Source of the DNA: F23-D06 sp045130275 | GTDB lineage: Bacteria; Bacteroidota; Bacteroidia; Bacteroidales; WCHB1-69 | Assembly: GCA_045130275.1 (NCBI GenBank) | Contig: JBGUPL010000063.1 | Span: 1 to 32,847 of the forward strand | Direction of reading: 5' to 3' | Length of the DNA stretch: 32,847 nt | Shown here: positions 6,446 to 14,912 of the stretch, piece after piece | Layout: every line of letters starts with the position of its first letter | Numbering within the stretch: the stretch's first letter is position 1 | Position numbers and translations under genes: made by a program | The notes under the pieces: model-generated | The model's database searches: none | What the model saw: only the letters and a program-made list of their open reading frames with translations | What the model was told of the DNA's origin: nothing

Positions 6446-7849
6446 ATGAGCTTCAAACGATATAACATAGAAAATCTGGAAATCATCTCCGCAGGGGCGG
6501 AGGGAAAAGCCGTCGGCAAGGTCGATGGCCTCACCGTCTTCGTGCCGTACGCGGTGCCCGGCGACATCGTCGATGTGGAAGTCTATAAACGCAAACGCGG
6601 CTACGCGGAGTGCAACCTGCTGGCCATCAAGCAGCCGTCGCCCGACCGGGTGGTGCCGCCGTGCGGACACTTCGGCAACTGCGGCGGATGCAAATGGCAG
6701 ATGCTGACGTACGAGAAACAGCTGGAATTCAAGCAGAAACAGGTCGAGGACAACTTCAAGCACCTCGGCAAATTCGAGTTCCCGCCGCTGATGCCCATCC
6801 TCGGGTCGGAGAAAATCTACTACTACCGCAACAAGCTGGAATACACCTTCTCCACGATGCTGTGGCTGACCTACGACGACATGAAACGGCAGGCGGAAGG
6901 CGAGTTCTTCGAGAACCGCTGTCTCGGCTTCCACGTGCCCGGCATGTTCGATAAGATCTTGGATATCAAGCACTGCTGGCTACAGGCAGCCCCGAGCAAC
7001 GACATCCGGCTCTTCTGCAAACAGTATGCCATCGAGCACAACCTCGACTTCTACGACCCGCGCCAGCAGAAAGGGCTGTTGCGCAACCTCATCATCCGCA
7101 CCGCCTCCACCGGCGACCTGATGGTGGTGCTCATCGTCACCAAATACAATCAGGAGGTGAAGGATATGCTCGCCGCCCTGATGGAGCGGTTCCCCGAAAT
7201 CACCTCGCTGACCTTCGTCATCAACACCAAGCTCAACGACGCCATCTTCGACCTGCCGTTCCACCTCTATGCCGGTCAGGACTACATCACCGAAAAGATG
7301 GAGAACCTGCAGTTCAAGGTCGGGCCAAAGTCGTTCTACCAGACCAATAGCGAGCAGGCCTACAATCTCTACAAGGTGGTACGCGAATTTGCTGACATCC
7401 AAAAAGATGAGGTTGTTTATGACCTCTTCACCGGCACGGGCACGATTGCCAATTTCGTGGCGCACCAGGCCAAGCGGGTAATCGGCATCGAGTACGTGGA
7501 TACCGCCGTAGAGGACGCGAAAATCAACTCCGCACAGAACAATATCACGAACACGGAGTTCGTGGTGGGCGACATGGCGAAGATCTTCACCGACCAGTTC
7601 ATCGCGCAGCACGGAAAGCCGGACGTCATCATCTCCGACCCGCCGCGCGCCGGCATGCACCCGAATGTCATCGAACAGTTGCTGAAACTGGAAGTACCGC
7701 GCATCGTCTATGTGAGCTGCAATCCTGCCACGCAGGCCCGCGACCTCACCTTGCTCGACCCAAAGTACCATGTGGAGAAGGTGCAGCCCGTGGACATGTT
7801 CCCGCACACGCAGCACGTCGAAAACGTGGTGCTGCTGAAACTGCGATAA
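6446..7849 (+). CDS. rlmD: 23S rRNA (uracil-C5) methyltransferase, RlmD/RumA family
   Basis: This SAM-dependent enzyme makes 5-methyluridine in RNA. The 467-residue protein has an N-terminal TRAM domain (about 5-62), then the iron-sulfur cysteines C73, C79 and C82 (CGHFGNCGGC) with the fourth likely C177 (KHCWL). The C-terminal methyltransferase domain shows DLFTGTGT (327-333), SDPPRAGMH (398-404) and the catalytic Cys 425 in YVSCNPAT; HVENVVLL is the family's usual ending. The cluster cysteines favour the RlmD/RumA group over TrmA. The exact target base (U1939 or U747 in E. coli numbering) cannot be told from sequence; many Bacteroidota have several paralogues. No clear -7 box is visible, and the heptamer array lies directly upstream. 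The gene is notably GC-rich. Confidence 0.93.
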   Translation: MSFKRYNIENLEIISAGAEGKAVGKVDGLTVFVPYAVPGDIVDVEVYKRKRGYAECNLLAIKQPSPDRVVPPCGHFGNCGGCKWQMLTYEKQLEFKQKQVEDNFKHLGKFEFPPLMPILGSEKIYYYRNKLEYTFSTMLWLTYDDMKRQAEGEFFENRCLGFHVPGMFDKILDIKHCWLQAAPSNDIRLFCKQYAIEHNLDFYDPRQQKGLLRNLIIRTASTGDLMVVLIVTKYNQEVKDMLAALMERFPEITSLTFVINTKLNDAIFDLPFHLYAGQDYITEKMENLQFKVGPKSFYQTNSEQAYNLYKVVREFADIQKDEVVYDLFTGTGTIANFVAHQAKRVIGIEYVDTAVEDAKINSAQNNITNTEFVVGDMAKIFTDQFIAQHGKPDVIISDPPRAGMHPNVIEQLLKLEVPRIVYVSCNPATQARDLTLLDPKYHVEKVQPVDMFPHTQHVENVVLLKLR

Positions 7850-7923
7850 GGCAATGACTTAGACTTAAACCATAACTGTAACTTAACTTTGAACCCTCTT
7901 TTTCCATACATCGTAACTCACTA

Positions 7924-7953
7924 TTGCCTTTTTGCCTAAAAAAAGTATCTTTG
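7924..7953 (+). promoter_or_regulatory. purE promoter with -33 and -7 elements
   Basis: TTG at 7924-7926, a 19-base spacer and TATCTTTG at 7946-7953 fit the Bacteroidota promoter pattern. The leader before the ATG at 7975 is about 10-15 bases. AAGGCAAT (7848-7855) and ATTGCCTT (7923-7930) are also complementary, but 67 bases apart. Confidence 0.6.
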
Positions 7954-7974
7954 CCATCCAAAAATCAATTAAAA

Positions 7975-8490
7975 ATGAAAGATATGCAAGCGTTAGTCAG
8001 CATTATTATGGGCAGCACGTCCGACCTTCCAATTATGGAAGCAGCCTGTAAATTCTTTGATAGTCAAGAAATTCCGTTTGAAGTGTTGGCTTTATCGGCG
8101 CACCGTACCCCAGATGAAGTGGCCGAATACGCCAAACATGCGCACGAGCGCGGCATCAAGGTGATTATCGCCGGTGCGGGCATGGCCGCCCATTTGCCCG
8201 GGGTGATCGCCGCCATGACCCCCCTGCCCGTCATCGGTGTGCCCATCAAGTCGTCACTTGAAGGCGTGGACGCTGCACTCGCCATGCTCCAGATGCCTCC
8301 GGGAATCCCGGTAGCGACGGTTGCCATCAACGGAGCGCAAAACGCCGCTATCCTCGCACTCCAAATGCTCAGCGTCAACAATCCGGAAATGATGACTAAA
8401 GTTGTGGCATTCAAACAGAATCTGAAACAGAAAATTGTGAAAGCCAACGCCGATCTCGCCCAAGTATCCTACAACTTCAAAACCAACTGA
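7975..8490 (+). CDS. purE: 5-(carboxyamino)imidazole ribonucleotide mutase, class I PurE
   Basis: PurE converts N5-CAIR to CAIR in de novo purine synthesis. The frame extends upstream to 7924, but the ATG at 7975 lies just after the promoter and gives the usual 171-residue length. Motifs in order are GSTSDLPIM (the phosphate/nucleotide loop near residue 11), SAHRTP (near 41), AGAGMAAHLPGVIAAMTPLPVIGVP (near 69-93) and the conserved MPPGIPVATVAINGAQNAA segment. The methionine/His pattern is that of bacterial class I octameric PurE. No purK is adjacent. It is followed after eight bases by the addA-like gene, so the two are probably co-transcribed without obvious functional link; guaB, another purine gene, lies further downstream. 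Confidence 0.95.
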   Translation: MKDMQALVSIIMGSTSDLPIMEAACKFFDSQEIPFEVLALSAHRTPDEVAEYAKHAHERGIKVIIAGAGMAAHLPGVIAAMTPLPVIGVPIKSSLEGVDAALAMLQMPPGIPVATVAINGAQNAAILALQMLSVNNPEMMTKVVAFKQNLKQKIVKANADLAQVSYNFKTN

Positions 8491-8498
8491 TCCCTTTT

Positions 8499-11400
8499 AT
8501 GATCAAGGTCTATTCCGCTTCAGCCGGCGCGGGGAAAACTTACAACCTCGTACTGGACTATCTCGCCACGTGCTTTAAGAGCCATCTCAAATCTTTTTTA
8601 GCACTGAAAGACCGACAGCACTATACCTGCACGTTAAGCAATGATTACCAACACATTCTGGCCATCACCTTCACGAATAATGCTGCAGCCGAGATGAAAG
8701 AGCGTGTGATTCGGCAACTTAACGCTTTTGCCTTCGCACATTCGGTACACGACCTTGATCGTAACGACTTCGACAATCTTTCCTTGAAAGTCTTCGGCAA
8801 AAGTCACTCCATTCCGGAAGAGGAATGCTTCATCTTCTTAAATGAAACATCCAAATCATTGCTAAACAGTATTTTATACAACTACGCAAGGTTTAGTATC
8901 ACCACCATTGACAGCTTTATCCAACGCGTTATCCGTTCTTCCGCCCTATACCTCAACCTCAATATGAACTACGCAGTGCAGATCCGGCTGACTGACTTTT
9001 TCCAAATGGCGATTGAACAATATATCTGCGAACTGTCTCATAATGAACAACAATTTCAAGTGGTGGTGAAAGAATTGCTGCGACAATTCGAAGACCAGGG
9101 TGCCGCCAGCATCAACCAATTTCTGTCCAAAGGACTTAACATCCTCTATTATGATGCTGAAAAGAGCCATCCGTATGTCAAAAAATTTTCAGAAATATCT
9201 GATTTACTGAAAATTATAGATTCTTGGAAAAAGAATAAAAGTATTGCCCTGACAAAATGCAAACAGCTGGTCAAACCGCTTGCGGAACAAGCCCTCGCGA
9301 TAATCCACACTGCGGAGAATGACGGAGTTCTGACCAATCAGCAAATGAAATGGGACAAATGGTTCGCTCATATCCAAGAGGACCCTTTCGAGCAGGAAAA
9401 AGGCTTCGATACCAGCAGATGCCATCAAGAAATAAATGAAAGTAAGATCTTCACGATCTCTAAAACTGGTCCGAAGGCGGAAAAAGAAAGAAAAGAAGCC
9501 CTGAAAAATGTTTATGCCGAGCAGGTGAAAGATCTTTTTGAACAAGTTAGGGAAATTGTGTTAAAATATGCTAAAAGTTACTTTACCTGTCATATCTTGG
9601 GGAAAAACGCAAACCCCTTGTTGGTGCTCAGCGCATTGAAGTACCACATAGAAAACATCAAAGAGCAAACCGACTCCTTCTTTCTTGTTGAAAGCAACCC
9701 GTTACTGAACGACGAAATCCTGTCGGAGACCAACGGCGGTCCGCTTTTTGAAAAGCTTAGTTTCTACAAACATTTCTTCATTGACGAATTTCAGGACACC
9801 TCCTTGATGCAATGGCAGGATTTGAAGCCATTGATAATCAATTCTTTAAGTGAAAATGGAAGCTTGACTCTTTTCGGTGATGTGAAACAATCGATATACA
9901 GATTCCGCAATGGCGAAGCTGAACTGTTTTATCGTCTGTCAGACTACGAGCGCCTGATAAACACCCGCTCGGAACAGGATCTTGTCAATATGCTGCAAGA
10001 TCCCCAGGATTATCTATTCGAACCGTTGAAGAAAAACTACCGGTCGAGATCTTCCGTGATTGAATTCAACAACCATTTTTTCCGATTCTATTCAAATGTA
10101 TTGGAAAAATCAGACTACTACAGCGACGTGGAGCAAAGCATCCGGCCAGACAAAGAGGGCGGTTTGGTTCAGATTTATTGTTATAATAAACTGAATTACA
10201 AAGATATAAGAAATGTTTGGGAAGATTGTCCCGAAGAATTCTATAAGACGGTATATCTTAAACTGCCCCATGAGGAGGCCGAATTGCTATACGCTGTGAT
10301 GGATGCGAAAAAACGCGGGTATGCGTACGGGGACATGGCGATTCTGCTCAGTGGGCGTTCCAAATGCAACGATTTCGCCCAATGCCTCATTCGTGCCGAT
10401 ATTCCCGTCATCACATCAGAATCTCTACAATTATGCGATAACCCGAATATCAATTTGATAATTAGCACTTTACGTTTTTTATTATACCCCTCCGATACAC
10501 TGGCGCAAACCGTGATTCTGGACTTCTTTTCAAAAAAACAAAACATAAACCTCAACACCGCCCTGAATTCCAATAACTTCGAGGATTTTTTCACATTGAT
10601 GGAAAATCTGTTTGAAATTCAGGATTTTAGAAAAACTGCTGAGCAGTGGAAGAAAAGTCCGTTTCTCATAACCCTAAAGGATATTATTCTGTTTTATGGT
10701 TTCTCGCGGGACGCCGACCCCTTTATCGCCGATTTTTTCGATTTAGCGCTCCATTACACGCAAACACAGATTGCTTCGATCGCCGATTTCTTGGTTTGGT
10801 GGGACGACATCAATCTTTATCGGGAAACCATCCCGCGGCTTTCCTTGTCGAAGGCCTCGAATGCGATACGCATCATGACCATTCACGGATCCAAAGGGCT
10901 GGAATTCCCTGTGGTGATCACACACACCACGGCAGAGTCCAACAGCAATAGGACCCACTATTGGATAACCGATGCTTCCAGCGGACAAAGTTGCTACGTG
11001 AAGCATGAAAAAAACATGCAATTTTCTGATTTTCAGAATGAATATGAAGAAGAAGAGGATAAATGCCACCTTGACCGACTGAATTTGTGGTACGTGGATT
11101 TCACCCGCGCCCGCGATATGCTGTACATTTTAACCGAGAAATCCGAAGGATTTTCTGACAAGGACAAAAAACCGGATATTAAAAAAACCATCAGTCAATT
11201 TATTAATAATCACCAAATTAATGTGATTGAAATAGAGGATGGCGTCTATTCTTTTGGGGATTTTGATTGGCAGAATGCACAGGTCACTGAACCAGAAGCC
11301 AACGAAGAGACGAATTTCAGGGTCTATTGTTCCGATATGTCCTTCTGTGGGAACCCAGCCATTAAGGTTAACGTTTCAGAATCCAATCAAGAATCCTTGG

Positions 11401-11795
11401 ACGAAGGCACATTAATTCATGATTTTTTACAAAAATTAACTGTTTTCCCTGCCACACAGGAAGAACGGGAAGCGACATTGGCAGGAAATCCGGAGGGAAT
11501 GAAGGAACGACTCAACCAACTGTTCAACAAAACCGCCATGGATCCTGCATTACGCCCATATTTTTACTTGGATCCAGAGGACAGTGTGCTGAACGAAGCG
11601 CCTATCATCACGGGGACTGGAGAAGTGCGGCGACCCGACCGCATTGTCTTCAAACCGGACCATGTGATGGTCATTGACTATAAAACGGGTAAAGAATACA
11701 AAGCCAAATATGAATCGCAACTGAAAGAGTATCAAGAATGTATGCAAGAAATGGGATACCCGGATGTGCGGGCGAAGATTTTATATATCGATTAG
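8499..11795 (+). CDS. AddA/RecB-like UvrD-family helicase-nuclease
   Basis: The 1098-residue protein has the superfamily 1A helicase motifs in order: Walker A ASAGAGKT (residues 6-13), AITFTNNAAAEMKERV, FIDEFQDTS (about 427-435), LFGDVKQSIYRFRNGE, NYRS, IMTIHGSKGLEFPVV (about 793) and YVDFTRARDMLYIL. The C terminus carries a RecB-type nuclease: EGTLIHDFL, then DRIVF, VIDYKTGKEY (about 1056) and a Q...Y helix. This is the AddA arrangement: ATP-driven unwinding and resection of double-strand ends that feeds RecA. AddA normally works with AddB, but no AddB-like gene is next to it (purE is upstream, guaB downstream). Either addB is elsewhere or this is a stand-alone variant. The start eight bases after purE is the first ATG and precedes the Walker A directly. 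The gene is more AT-rich than its neighbours. Confidence 0.9.
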   Translation: MIKVYSASAGAGKTYNLVLDYLATCFKSHLKSFLALKDRQHYTCTLSNDYQHILAITFTNNAAAEMKERVIRQLNAFAFAHSVHDLDRNDFDNLSLKVFGKSHSIPEEECFIFLNETSKSLLNSILYNYARFSITTIDSFIQRVIRSSALYLNLNMNYAVQIRLTDFFQMAIEQYICELSHNEQQFQVVVKELLRQFEDQGAASINQFLSKGLNILYYDAEKSHPYVKKFSEISDLLKIIDSWKKNKSIALTKCKQLVKPLAEQALAIIHTAENDGVLTNQQMKWDKWFAHIQEDPFEQEKGFDTSRCHQEINESKIFTISKTGPKAEKERKEALKNVYAEQVKDLFEQVREIVLKYAKSYFTCHILGKNANPLLVLSALKYHIENIKEQTDSFFLVESNPLLNDEILSETNGGPLFEKLSFYKHFFIDEFQDTSLMQWQDLKPLIINSLSENGSLTLFGDVKQSIYRFRNGEAELFYRLSDYERLINTRSEQDLVNMLQDPQDYLFEPLKKNYRSRSSVIEFNNHFFRFYSNVLEKSDYYSDVEQSIRPDKEGGLVQIYCYNKLNYKDIRNVWEDCPEEFYKTVYLKLPHEEAELLYAVMDAKKRGYAYGDMAILLSGRSKCNDFAQCLIRADIPVITSESLQLCDNPNINLIISTLRFLLYPSDTLAQTVILDFFSKKQNINLNTALNSNNFEDFFTLMENLFEIQDFRKTAEQWKKSPFLITLKDIILFYGFSRDADPFIADFFDLALHYTQTQIASIADFLVWWDDINLYRETIPRLSLSKASNAIRIMTIHGSKGLEFPVVITHTTAESNSNRTHYWITDASSGQSCYVKHEKNMQFSDFQNEYEEEEDKCHLDRLNLWYVDFTRARDMLYILTEKSEGFSDKDKKPDIKKTISQFINNHQINVIEIEDGVYSFGDFDWQNAQVTEPEANEETNFRVYCSDMSFCGNPAIKVNVSESNQESLDEGTLIHDFLQKLTVFPATQEEREATLAGNPEGMKERLNQLFNKTAMDPALRPYFYLDPEDSVLNEAPIITGTGEVRRPDRIVFKPDHVMVIDYKTGKEYKAKYESQLKEYQECMQEMGYPDVRAKILYID

Positions 11796-11895
11796 CGAAT
11801 GCAAAAGCTTATGTTAAAGACATTTGTCTAAGTCCAAGTCATTGGTATATCAAAAGATTTTTCAAACAAAAATAGTGTTGTATCTATAAATTTCA

Positions 11896-11903
11896 TATTT
11901 TTG
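11896..11903 (+). promoter_or_regulatory. -7 box of guaB
   Basis: TATTTTTG followed by CCC matches TAnnTTTG, 23 bases before the guaB ATG. The remaining intergenic DNA (11796-11926) shows only a small palindrome, AGACATTTGTCT at 11818-11829. Confidence 0.55.
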
Positions 11904-11926
11904 CCCGAAAATAAAATATAGTCATT

Positions 11927-13405
11927 ATGTCCTTTATCACAGAAAGAATTGCATTGGAAGGGTTGACTTTTGATGATGTGCTCCTGATACCGGCATATTC
12001 AGAGGTGCTTCCTAAAGAGATTGATTTGAGAACACGGTTCACGCGGAACATCCGCTTAAATCTGCCATTCGTTTCAGCGGCCATGGATACGGTCACGGAG
12101 TCGAAAATGGCTATTTCCATCGCCCGGGAAGGTGGTATTGGCGTCATTCACAAAAACATGTCGATTGCGGAGCAGGCCAAGCAGGTGGCTTCCGTCAAAC
12201 GTGCCGAGAACGGCATGATCAATGCGCCTGTGACCATCACGCCTGAAAAGACCGTGGGGGATGCCTTGCGAATCATGGCCGAATACCACATCGGTGGCAT
12301 TCCTGTAGTGGACGAGAGAAACATCCTCGTCGGCATTGTCACCAACCGCGACCTCCGTTTCGAGAAAAACTTCAACCGTAACATCTGTGACGTCATGACG
12401 AAAGAAGGGTTGATCACCACGACCCGCGACACAGACCTGTACCGTGCCGCAGACATCTTGCAACAACATAAGATTGAGAAGTTGCCGGTGGTGGCCGAAG
12501 ACGGAACGCTCATAGGACTAATCACTTACAAGGACATAACGAAAGCGAAAGACAAACCGTTCGCCTGTAAGGACGCACAAGGCCGGCTGCGGGTTGCCGC
12601 CGGCATCGGCATCACCGCCGATGCGGTGCAACGGGCTGAAGCCCTCGTGGAGGCCGGCGTGGATGCTTTGGTGCTCGACAGTGCACACGGGCATTCCAAA
12701 AACGTCATCAACACATTGAAGGAGATAAAAAAACAGTTTGACAACGTGGATGTGGTGGTCGGCAACATCGCCACCGGCGAAGCAGCCAAACTGCTCGCCG
12801 ACGCAGGCGCCGACGCGGTGAAAGTGGGTATAGGACCCGGCTCCATCTGCACCACCCGTGTGGTAGCCGGCGTGGGCGTGCCCCAACTCAGCGCAGTCTA
12901 TGGCGTCTATAAAGCCCTGCAAGGCTACGACATCCCCCTCATCGCCGACGGCGGCATCCGCTACTCCGGTGATATCGTCAAAGCCCTCGCCGCAGGCGGT
13001 GACTCCGTGATGCTCGGCGGCTTGCTCGCCGGTGTGGAAGAATCCCCTGGCACCACAATCCTCTTCAATGGACGTAAGTTCAAGACTTACAGAGGTATGG
13101 GATCCCTTGAAGCCATGCAGCAGGGTTCCAAAGACCGATATATGCAAAGCGATGTCGATGACGCCAAAAAATTGGTGCCCGAAGGCATTGTGGGCCGCGT
13201 CCCCTACAAAGGCGACCTCTACGAAGTGATCTACCAGATGGCCGGCGGCTTGCGCTCCGGCATGGGCTATTGCGGGGCAGCCAACATCGGCAAACTCCAT
13301 GAGGCTCGCTTCTGCCGCATCACTAACGCCGGTGTCCTCGAAAGCCACCCCCACGACATCACAATCACCAGCGAAGCCCCGAATTATTCCAGTGAATCCA
13401 AATAA
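11927..13405 (+). CDS. guaB: Inosine-5'-monophosphate dehydrogenase
   Basis: This enzyme oxidises IMP to XMP with NAD, the committed step of GMP synthesis. The 492-residue protein has the usual bacterial layout: N-terminal TFDDVLLIPAYSEV, two CBS domains (about residues 95-205, with HIGGIPVVDE and IEKLPVVAEDG), then the barrel core. The catalytic Cys308 lies in GPGSICTTR. Further conserved pieces are DGGIRYSGDIVKALAAG, MLGGLLAG, the YRGMGSLEAM phosphate loop, and the mobile flap with EGIVGRVPYKG. The end (RFCRITNAGVLESHPHDI) is typical. Length is normal and nothing is missing. It has its own promoter; the universal stress gene starts 31 bases later and may be co-transcribed. Confidence 0.97.
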   Translation: MSFITERIALEGLTFDDVLLIPAYSEVLPKEIDLRTRFTRNIRLNLPFVSAAMDTVTESKMAISIAREGGIGVIHKNMSIAEQAKQVASVKRAENGMINAPVTITPEKTVGDALRIMAEYHIGGIPVVDERNILVGIVTNRDLRFEKNFNRNICDVMTKEGLITTTRDTDLYRAADILQQHKIEKLPVVAEDGTLIGLITYKDITKAKDKPFACKDAQGRLRVAAGIGITADAVQRAEALVEAGVDALVLDSAHGHSKNVINTLKEIKKQFDNVDVVVGNIATGEAAKLLADAGADAVKVGIGPGSICTTRVVAGVGVPQLSAVYGVYKALQGYDIPLIADGGIRYSGDIVKALAAGGDSVMLGGLLAGVEESPGTTILFNGRKFKTYRGMGSLEAMQQGSKDRYMQSDVDDAKKLVPEGIVGRVPYKGDLYEVIYQMAGGLRSGMGYCGAANIGKLHEARFCRITNAGVLESHPHDITITSEAPNYSSESK

Positions 13406-13436
13406 ATAATTGTATAATCATCAAATATAACTTGTT

Positions 13437-14282
13437 ATGAATAATAAAAATATCATTGTTGGTGTTGACTTCTCCAACAGCTCCCTTAACGCTATGCGCC
13501 ATGCCATCTCATTGGCTATCAAAACTGGCGCCGATTTGCACCTTGTATGGGTCAAAACGCCCGGTGTCACCAATAACACTGAAAACGGTGACGACAATTA
13601 CATTCACAAACTGCAAGATTCCTTAGAGGAATGGCGTAATATGTGTAGAATGGAATCTCCTAACACAGAGGTGAATACGATCATACTAGAAGGTAAAGTC
13701 CATGTGGAACTCGCCAAATATGCCACCAATCTGCCTAATCCCATGATTGTGTTAGGTACACACGGTACTTCCGGTTTTGAGGAAGGTTATATCGGCAACA
13801 ATGCCAACCGTCTGATCAAGGCCGCCAAGGTTCCGATTCTGATTATGCGTGAAAACATCGAAATCAAGCGTGACCTGCATAACATCTATGCTCCTATCGA
13901 CTTAAGCTTTGAAACATTGCAGAAGATGCGTTATGCCACCTATCTGGCCAAACGTTTCGCCGCCAAGGTCACGATCGCCGGAATCTATTATCCGAATAAC
14001 GCAGACACACGCCACATTATCAATGTGCAGATGCGCCACGCCTCCGACATGTGCGAGGATGCCAACGTGCGTCACGAGATGATCCCGCTGACCGTGCAGA
14101 AAGATTATGTGCAGACACTGCTGAACCACGCCCACGAAATGGACGCCAACCTGATTGTTATTATGCGTGAGGAGAGTGAAACGGACTTCACCTCCAGCTC
14201 AAACATGACGGAAATCCTCAGCACCTCCAAGATGCCGTTGCTGATTATCCCCAACATCCAATCCGCAGGTCTCGGCAGATAA
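13437..14282 (+). CDS. Universal stress protein with two Usp domains
   Basis: The 281-residue protein is two UspA-like domains in tandem (about residues 1-143 and 147-281). The first starts IIVGVDFSNSSLNAMRHAISLA and contains the ATP-binding pattern G-2x-G-9x-G in GTHGTSGFEEGYIGN. The second has the fold pattern (IYAPIDLSFETLQKMRYATYLA ... LIVIMREESETDFTSSSNMTEIL) but lacks the glycine-rich loop, so probably only the first domain binds nucleotide. The role is stress survival or signalling; no specific partner is indicated. Its stop overlaps the start of the flavin reductase gene by one base (TAATG), pointing to translational coupling. The cytoplasmic location follows from the absence of a signal or membrane segment. 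Confidence 0.92.
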   Translation: MNNKNIIVGVDFSNSSLNAMRHAISLAIKTGADLHLVWVKTPGVTNNTENGDDNYIHKLQDSLEEWRNMCRMESPNTEVNTIILEGKVHVELAKYATNLPNPMIVLGTHGTSGFEEGYIGNNANRLIKAAKVPILIMRENIEIKRDLHNIYAPIDLSFETLQKMRYATYLAKRFAAKVTIAGIYYPNNADTRHIINVQMRHASDMCEDANVRHEMIPLTVQKDYVQTLLNHAHEMDANLIVIMREESETDFTSSSNMTEILSTSKMPLLIIPNIQSAGLGR

Positions 14283-14860
14283 TGGCAAAAATTCGCAAAC
14301 GGACGCTCCGCGGAGGCAATATGCTAAACCCCACTCCGGTGGTCATGGTCTCCTGCGGCAGTACCCTCGATGAATACAATATCATCACGATCGCATGGGC
14401 GGGAACGGTTAATTCCGATCCGCCCATGTGTTCTATTTCCCTGCGCCCCTCTCGCCACTCTTATGACATTATCAAAAAAGAAGGTGCTTTTGTCATTAAT
14501 TTAGTAAATAAACAGCTGGCCGCTTGTGCCGACTGGTGCGGTGTGCGATCAGGGAAAAAATACAACAAATTTATGGAAATGGGACTCACACCCGTACGCG
14601 CCTCACAAGTGAATGCCCCGATGATTGAAGAATCTCCCGTAAATTTGGAATGCAAGGTCACACAAATCATCCCACTCGGCACACATGATATGTTTCTTGC
14701 CGAAGTTGTCGCCGTACATGTCAACGATGCTCTATTTTCGAAAAAAACAGATGCCATTGATCTTCGTCGGGCTGATTTAGTGACGTATTCTCATGGCCAT
14801 TATTATTCTTTAGGCGAGAAAATCGGAAAATTCGGTTTTTCTGTTGAAAAACGCAAATAA
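14282..14860 (+). CDS. Flavin reductase-like FMN-binding protein
   Basis: The 192-residue protein has the flavin reductase-like split-barrel domain. NPTPVVMVSCG at about residues 16-26, NIITIAWAGTVNSDPPMCSISLRP, YDIIKKEGAFVINL and the middle part with EESPVNLECKV correspond to the FMN-binding core of the family that includes NADH:FMN oxidoreductases and FMN-binding proteins of unknown substrate. Cysteines in SCGS, SDPPMCS and the ACADWC segment are noticeable. The start overlaps the universal stress protein stop (TAATG), which supports 14282 over later starts. The transcript ends at the strong hairpin right after the stop. Whether it reduces free flavin or holds FMN for another reaction cannot be told. 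Confidence 0.88.
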   Translation: MAKIRKRTLRGGNMLNPTPVVMVSCGSTLDEYNIITIAWAGTVNSDPPMCSISLRPSRHSYDIIKKEGAFVINLVNKQLAACADWCGVRSGKKYNKFMEMGLTPVRASQVNAPMIEESPVNLECKVTQIIPLGTHDMFLAEVVAVHVNDALFSKKTDAIDLRRADLVTYSHGHYYSLGEKIGKFGFSVEKRK

Positions 14861-14895
14861 AAAGAGACGGAACTTTGAGTTCCGTCTCTTTTTTA
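14861..14895. terminator. Bidirectional intrinsic terminator between convergent genes
   Basis: A perfect 14-base stem (AAAGAGACGGAACT at 14861-14874, AGTTCCGTCTCTTT at 14878-14891) has a three-base loop TTG. A T run follows on the plus strand, and the A-rich left end gives a T run on the minus strand. It sits directly after the flavin reductase stop and 21 bases beyond the M16 peptidase stop, so it can serve both. Confidence 0.93.
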
Positions 14896-14912
14896 TTCTA
14901 CAGAATAGTTTC

